Shown here piece after piece: positions 6,267 to 9,103 of a DNA stretch of 9,103 bases. The DNA is from WVWW01 sp041568335 (lineage in GTDB: Bacteria; Acidobacteriota; Polarisedimenticolia; Polarisedimenticolales; Polarisedimenticolaceae). Under the pieces are notes generated by a model, which worked only from the letters and a program-made list of their open reading frames with translations, did no database searches and had not been told where the DNA came from. The position numbers and the translations under genes are program-made. Numbering within the stretch: the first letter of the stretch is position 1; every line of letters begins with the position of its first letter. Where the stretch lies: NCBI GenBank assembly GCA_041568335.1, contig JBFFZZ010000117.1:1-9103 (forward strand), read 5' to 3'.

Positions 6267-7648
6267 GCGAGCTACCGGCCGGACTCGAGCCGGCCCCGGA
6301 GGTCGTTCCCCGCGACAGCGCGTCGACGATCGTGATCCGCCGCGGACCGGACGGCAGCGAGGTGTTGCTCGGCGTGCGATCGCGAAGCTCTCGTTTCATG
6401 CCCGGTCACTGGGCGTTCCCGGGAGGCGTCGTGGAAAAGCAGGATCGTGCCTACCCCGCGGACGCGTTGATCCGCTGCGCCGTGCGTGAGCTGGCCGAGG
6501 AGACCGATCTCGATCTGGAGAGCGGCGATCTGGTCGCGGCGGGTGAAAGGACCACGCCGCCTATGTTCCCGGTCCGTTTCCACACCGCGTTCTTCGTGAC
6601 GGAGATCGCGGCGGGGCATCCCGGCCCCGCACCGCGCGGCGAGGAGATCGAGCGATTGCTGTTCGAGCGCCCGTCGAGCGTCCTGGCACGCTGGACCGAC
6701 GGTCGGTGCTCGGTACCGCCGCCGGTGTTGCCGCTCCTGCGTGGCCTCGCCGGGTGTATCGACGAGCCGGTCGGACGGATCGCGGAAACGTTGACCGCGG
6801 TCAACGCACAGGAGCAACGTGCCCCGCGGATCGAGTTTGCGCCGGATATCTGGATGCTCCCGGTGCGCACCCTGACCATGCCCCCCGCGACCACGACCAA
6901 CGTCTGGATGCCGGGTGGTGGCCGCTTCGTCGTGATCGATCCGGGTTCGACCGAACCGGAAGAGCAGGCTCGTCTGCTGGAGGTGATCGAACGGAGGCGG
7001 GCGCTCGGGCACGAGCCCGTCGCCGTGTTGCTGACCCACGAACATCAGGACCACGTCTCCGGGGCGGCGCCTCTGTGCGAGGCATTGGGCCTGCCGCTGC
7101 GCGCCCATCCGGCGACGCTGTCGTCACCAGCCGTGGCGGGGATCGATCGCCGCGAGTCGCTCGACGACGGCGAGCCGATCGATCTGGACGGACTCACCCT
7201 GCACACGAAGTACACCCCGGGGCACTCGCGCGGCCACCTCGCATTCGAGATCGTCGACCGCGCCGGGTTGATCGCCGGCGATTTGATCAGCGGGATCTCC
7301 ACGATCCTCGTCGAACCCGAGGGGGGGTCGATGGGGGATTACCTGGATTCGCTCGAGCGGATGCACGCGGCGCGCTATCGCACGCTTTTTCCCGGACACG
7401 GGCCACCGCTGCCGGGCAAGGCGTTCGAAAAGCTGATCCGCCACCGCCGCGGTCGCGAGGCCGCTGTGATCGAGCAGATCGGCGCCGAACCGACACCGCT
7501 CGCGACCATTGCCCGCGGAGCTTACCGCGAGCTTCCGGAGCTGCCGCAGGCGTTGATCGAGATGCAGGCGCTGGCGCATCTCGTCGATCTCGAACGCCGC
7601 GGCGCGGTCCAACGCGTCGGCACCGATCGCGCCTGGCAGCGGACATGA
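6263..7648 (+). CDS. Nudix hydrolase - metallo-beta-lactamase - winged helix fusion protein
   Basis: The 461-aa protein has three parts. Residues about 18-185 form a Nudix domain: LLGVRS...R...G...FPGG (35-55) matches the CoA-pyrophosphatase (UPF0035) signature LLTxR[SA]x3Rx3Gx3FPGG in all but one position. The following Nudix helix is VRELAEETDLDL (Arg75, Glu76, Glu79, Glu80), with a six-residue longer loop after FPGG and Asp in place of the usual Gly. Residues about 195-390 form an MBL fold with every metal ligand present: THEHQDH (His259, His261, Asp263, His264), PGHSRGH (His321), AGDLISG (Asp340) and FPGHGP (His379). Residues about 395-461 look like the LACTB2-type winged helix. LACTB2 relatives are endoribonucleases or other hydrolases, and NUDT19/NUDT7-type Nudix proteins split CoA; the actual substrates are not known. 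The ATGs at 6263 and 7645 overlap neighbouring stops, so it is the middle gene of a coupled trio. I see no frameshift; the fusion is genuine in this sequence. Confidence 0.93.
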   Translation: MSELPAGLEPAPEVVPRDSASTIVIRRGPDGSEVLLGVRSRSSRFMPGHWAFPGGVVEKQDRAYPADALIRCAVRELAEETDLDLESGDLVAAGERTTPPMFPVRFHTAFFVTEIAAGHPGPAPRGEEIERLLFERPSSVLARWTDGRCSVPPPVLPLLRGLAGCIDEPVGRIAETLTAVNAQEQRAPRIEFAPDIWMLPVRTLTMPPATTTNVWMPGGGRFVVIDPGSTEPEEQARLLEVIERRRALGHEPVAVLLTHEHQDHVSGAAPLCEALGLPLRAHPATLSSPAVAGIDRRESLDDGEPIDLDGLTLHTKYTPGHSRGHLAFEIVDRAGLIAGDLISGISTILVEPEGGSMGDYLDSLERMHAARYRTLFPGHGPPLPGKAFEKLIRHRRGREAAVIEQIGAEPTPLATIARGAYRELPELPQALIEMQALAHLVDLERRGAVQRVGTDRAWQRT

Positions 7649-7926
7649 GCGAGACGACCGCCGAGAAGATCGAGCGGCTCCTGCGCGAGCGATTCGACCC
7701 CACGCAGTTCGAGCTTACCGACGACAGCGCGAAGCACGCCGGCCACCCCGGCGCCACTTCGGGCGGCGGTCATTACTCCGTCGTCATCGTCTCCAACGTT
7801 TTCGAGGGGCTGAGCCGCCTGGAACGCCACCGTGCCGTTTACGGTGCCGTCGAGTCGATGATCGGCAGCGAGATCCACGCCCTGGCCATCCGCACCGTCG
7901 CTCCCTCGGAACAGGATCGTTCCTAG
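7645..7926 (+). CDS. bolA: BolA family protein
   Basis: The 93-aa small protein shows the BolA fold signature throughout. A short N-terminal helix (MSETTAEKIERLLRERF) leads into FELTDDSAKHAGHPG, a glycine-rich loop, HYSVVIVSNVFEGLS, the conserved LERHRAVYGAV helix with its invariant-type His in RHR, and EIHALAIRTVAP. The HAGH and glycine-rich loop resemble the BolA1-type proteins of proteobacteria. BolA proteins act with monothiol glutaredoxins in iron-sulfur cluster and iron handling, and some bind DNA; no glutaredoxin is in this window. The ATG overlaps the stop of the Nudix/MBL gene (ATGA), so it is read as the last cistron of the pepP unit. Its TAG shares a CTAG with the stop of the convergent TPR gene, leaving no room for a dedicated terminator. 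Confidence 0.95.
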   Translation: MSETTAEKIERLLRERFDPTQFELTDDSAKHAGHPGATSGGGHYSVVIVSNVFEGLSRLERHRAVYGAVESMIGSEIHALAIRTVAPSEQDRS

Positions 7927-8807
7927 CCGGGATCGCCCTCACGGGTCGTGTCGGCGTCGGCGAGTCGCTCGAGGCCGGCGGTGGCCTGGGCCTGCAACCG
8001 TTCGACGGCGCGGTTGCGGATGCGCGACTCGGGCAGCGCCGAAATCGCGTCGAGCGCCGCCTGATACGCCTGCCGCGCCTGCTCGGGCCGACGTGCCTTT
8101 TCGAGGATCTCGCCACGCTGGATCAGCCAGGTCTCCTTGCGCACGGAGCGCGAGGCGATCTGGTCCACACGCGCGAGGGCGGCGTCATAACGCAGGTGAT
8201 CGATCTCGAGCTCGATGGCGTAGAGCTGGAGCGTCACCGGGTGGTTCAACACCTTCAGCCCCTCATCCAGACCGGCCAACGCCTTGTCGGTGTGCTTCGG
8301 TCCCGCGGCGACCAGCGCGCGGGCGCGCTCGAGATAATACTCGGGTCGAGGGCGCCCGTTGGTGATCGACGCCAACGTCCGCGTGTACCCGTCCGCAGCC
8401 TCGAGATGTTTGCCCAGCTTCATGTACGCACGGCTGAGCAAGGCGAGGGTTTGTGTGTCGTTGGACCGTGTCGCGAGATAGGTCTCGAGCGGTTCGATCG
8501 CCTCGGCGGCGCGATCGGATTCGATCAGCATGCGGCCGAGCGCCTGGCGCACGATCACCAGCTCGGGGTCGAGCTTGAGAGCCTGTTTGTAGTCCGCCTC
8601 GGCCTGCTTCCAGTCGCGATGGATGCGATACAGCTCGCCGCGCCGGAGATACAGCGTGGCATCCGTCGGCGTCGCCGCGATCTGCTTGTCGAGCTCGGCG
8701 ATCTGCTCCTCGATACCGGGGTGCGCCCGGGTGGTGACGGTCAGGAGCGTCGCGCAAACGAGCAGCACCGGAACGGCGAGCCGGGTTACGAGGAGCAAGT
8801 TTCTCAT
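7923..8807 (-). CDS. Secreted or periplasmic TPR-repeat protein
   Basis: The 294-aa protein has an N-terminal Sec-type signal (Arg2 and Arg9, hydrophobic core about 10-25, likely cleavage after TTRA, residue 28) followed by about six TPR units. The clearest is LYLRRGELYRIHRDWKQAEA with DYKQALKLDPE (about 50-78). Later ones begin at VRQALGRMLIESDRAAEAIE, LALLSRAYMKLGKHLEAAD, YYLERARALVAAG, LQLYAIELEIDHLRYDAAL and WLIQRGEILEKARRPEQAR. TPRs are protein-interaction scaffolds; no catalytic domain is present, so the role outside the cytoplasm is unknown. The ATG at 8807 is preferred to a TTG at 8813. A -10-like TATTAA ends six bases before the ATG and no Shine-Dalgarno is visible, suggesting a leaderless mRNA. 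The MopE-like gene ends 29 bp upstream on the same strand, so the two may also be co-transcribed. It is convergent with bolA and overlaps it by four bases. Confidence 0.88.
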   Translation of the reverse strand: MRNLLLVTRLAVPVLLVCATLLTVTTRAHPGIEEQIAELDKQIAATPTDATLYLRRGELYRIHRDWKQAEADYKQALKLDPELVIVRQALGRMLIESDRAAEAIEPLETYLATRSNDTQTLALLSRAYMKLGKHLEAADGYTRTLASITNGRPRPEYYLERARALVAAGPKHTDKALAGLDEGLKVLNHPVTLQLYAIELEIDHLRYDAALARVDQIASRSVRKETWLIQRGEILEKARRPEQARQAYQAALDAISALPESRIRNRAVERLQAQATAGLERLADADTTREGDPG

Positions 8808-8813
8808 AGTCAA

Positions 8814-8843
8814 TTAATACCGCCAGAGGGCGTGGCCTAGCAA
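8814..8843 (-). promoter_or_regulatory. Candidate promoter of the TPR gene (leaderless type)
   Basis: Read on the minus strand, TTGCTA (8843-8838) is followed after 18 bases by TATTAA (8819-8814), then six bases to the ATG at 8807. A transcript would start at or beside the start codon. The -35 candidate overlaps the TAG stop of the MopE-like gene. TATTAATT is conspicuously AT-rich against the GC-rich surroundings, which strengthens the case. Confidence 0.45.
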
Positions 8844-9103
8844 CCCGGGGGTACGGACGCGTTCGTATCGTCGCAGTCGGTTCCCGGGGTCACCCCTCCC
8901 GTTGGCGCGTCGTCTCCATAGTCGTCACCGTCGACGTCGGTCATGCAGGCGACCGGGTCGTCGTTGGGCGCGGCTCCCGGGAACGTGAACGGACCGCTGG
9001 GTCCGGAGTCCAGGCAATCCGTGTTGTCCAGCACGTAGCCGGCCGGTTGGCCACAACTCATCTGCGTGGTGCCTGGACTCCCGAAACCATCGCCATCGGC
9101 ATC
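8837..9103 (-). CDS. MopE-type DxDGDG repeat protein, C-terminal part only (runs off right edge)
   Basis: The minus-strand frame is open from the window edge to the TAG at 8837-8839 and gives the last 88 residues. The fragment opens with DADGDGFGS and repeats a related loop at DVDGDDYGDD (about 56-65). Each is followed by an acidic cysteine pair: NTDCLD (Cys30) and GTDCDDTNAS (Cys77), the latter ending PPGC at the terminus. Intervening GYVLDN and FPGA match the putative metal-binding (Cu-binding_MopE, PF11617) repeat, whose copies run DxDGDGYGD, then Cys, then GYV, then DCDDxNxxxxPGA. Such repeats occur in secreted or surface proteins and the Asp-rich loops are of the calcium-binding type. 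An internal Met (9061) is not a credible start because the motif begins upstream of it. No C-terminal sorting signal or membrane helix is present. The N-terminus, domain makeup and function of the whole protein are outside the window. Confidence 0.82.
   Translation of the reverse strand, partial: DADGDGFGSPGTTQMSCGQPAGYVLDNTDCLDSGPSGPFTFPGAAPNDDPVACMTDVDGDDYGDDAPTGGVTPGTDCDDTNASVPPGC

Noticed and set aside
8754..8807. Lipoprotein signal (Cys18) in the TPR protein
   Set aside because: The residues before the Cys are LLV rather than a lipobox with Ala/Gly/Ser at -1; a standard signal peptide cleaved after residue 28 fits better.
8821..8832. Possible terminator for the MopE-like gene (CGCC-loop-GGCG before an AT-rich tail)
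   Set aside because: A 4-bp stem is too short and the following bases are mixed A/T; the region is better explained as promoter spacer for the TPR gene.
8837..9061. A complete 74-aa protein starting at the ATG at 9061
   Set aside because: The frame stays open to the window edge and the residues before this Met (DADGDGFG) form the beginning of the same repeat, so this is an internal Met of a larger protein.
1..9103. tRNA, rRNA, CRISPR array, insertion sequence, phage or attachment-site signals
   Set aside because: No repeats with regular spacing, transposase or integrase frames, terminal inverted repeats or RNA gene hallmarks were seen; composition looks uniform by eye.

Overview
The window is GC-rich and densely coded. 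It looks like a chromosomal stretch from an aerobic, probably uncultivated bacterium of the Myxococcota / former Deltaproteobacteria type. This is an inference from a MopE-type DxDGDG protein, a long FadE10-like acyl-CoA dehydrogenase, an RsbW-type kinase and a Nudix/metallo-beta-lactamase fusion, with no phage, IS, CRISPR, tRNA or rRNA signal. Ten protein genes can be supported; two run off the edges.

Left block (1-1278): two minus-strand genes, an RsbW/SpoIIE-type HATPase (likely anti-sigma or switch kinase) followed 8 bp later by an unrecognised gene cut by the left edge, lie divergent from a plus-strand EVE-domain protein. Second block (1279-2963): a 503-aa proton-coupled oligopeptide transporter (POT/PTR2) stands alone and ends at a strong intrinsic terminator.

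Third block (3113-7926): four plus-strand genes. A 630-aa VLCAD/FadE10-like acyl-CoA dehydrogenase is followed after 28 bp by an M24B Xaa-Pro aminopeptidase, a Nudix + metallo-beta-lactamase + winged-helix fusion, and a BolA protein. The last three are joined by two 4-base ATGA overlaps. The Nudix part carries a nearly perfect copy of the CoA-pyrophosphatase signature upstream of an atypical Nudix box, so a link to acyl-CoA turnover with the dehydrogenase is a testable idea.

Right block (7923-9103): a secreted six-repeat TPR protein on the minus strand is convergent with bolA, the two stop codons sharing one CTAG. Upstream of it lies the C-terminus of a Cys/Asp-rich MopE-like repeat protein that enters from the right edge.

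A recurring regulatory pattern is visible: the EVE, aminopeptidase and TPR genes lack a Shine-Dalgarno sequence but have a -10-like hexamer ending 6-9 bases before the ATG, with a plausible -35 17-18 bases further up. This suggests leaderless or nearly leaderless transcripts, whereas the transporter, dehydrogenase and the unknown left-edge gene have clear Shine-Dalgarno sites. Most of the window is recognisable housekeeping or accessory metabolism; I see no clear new defence or mobile system. The most unusual items are the fusion protein and the unknown partner of the RsbW-type kinase.
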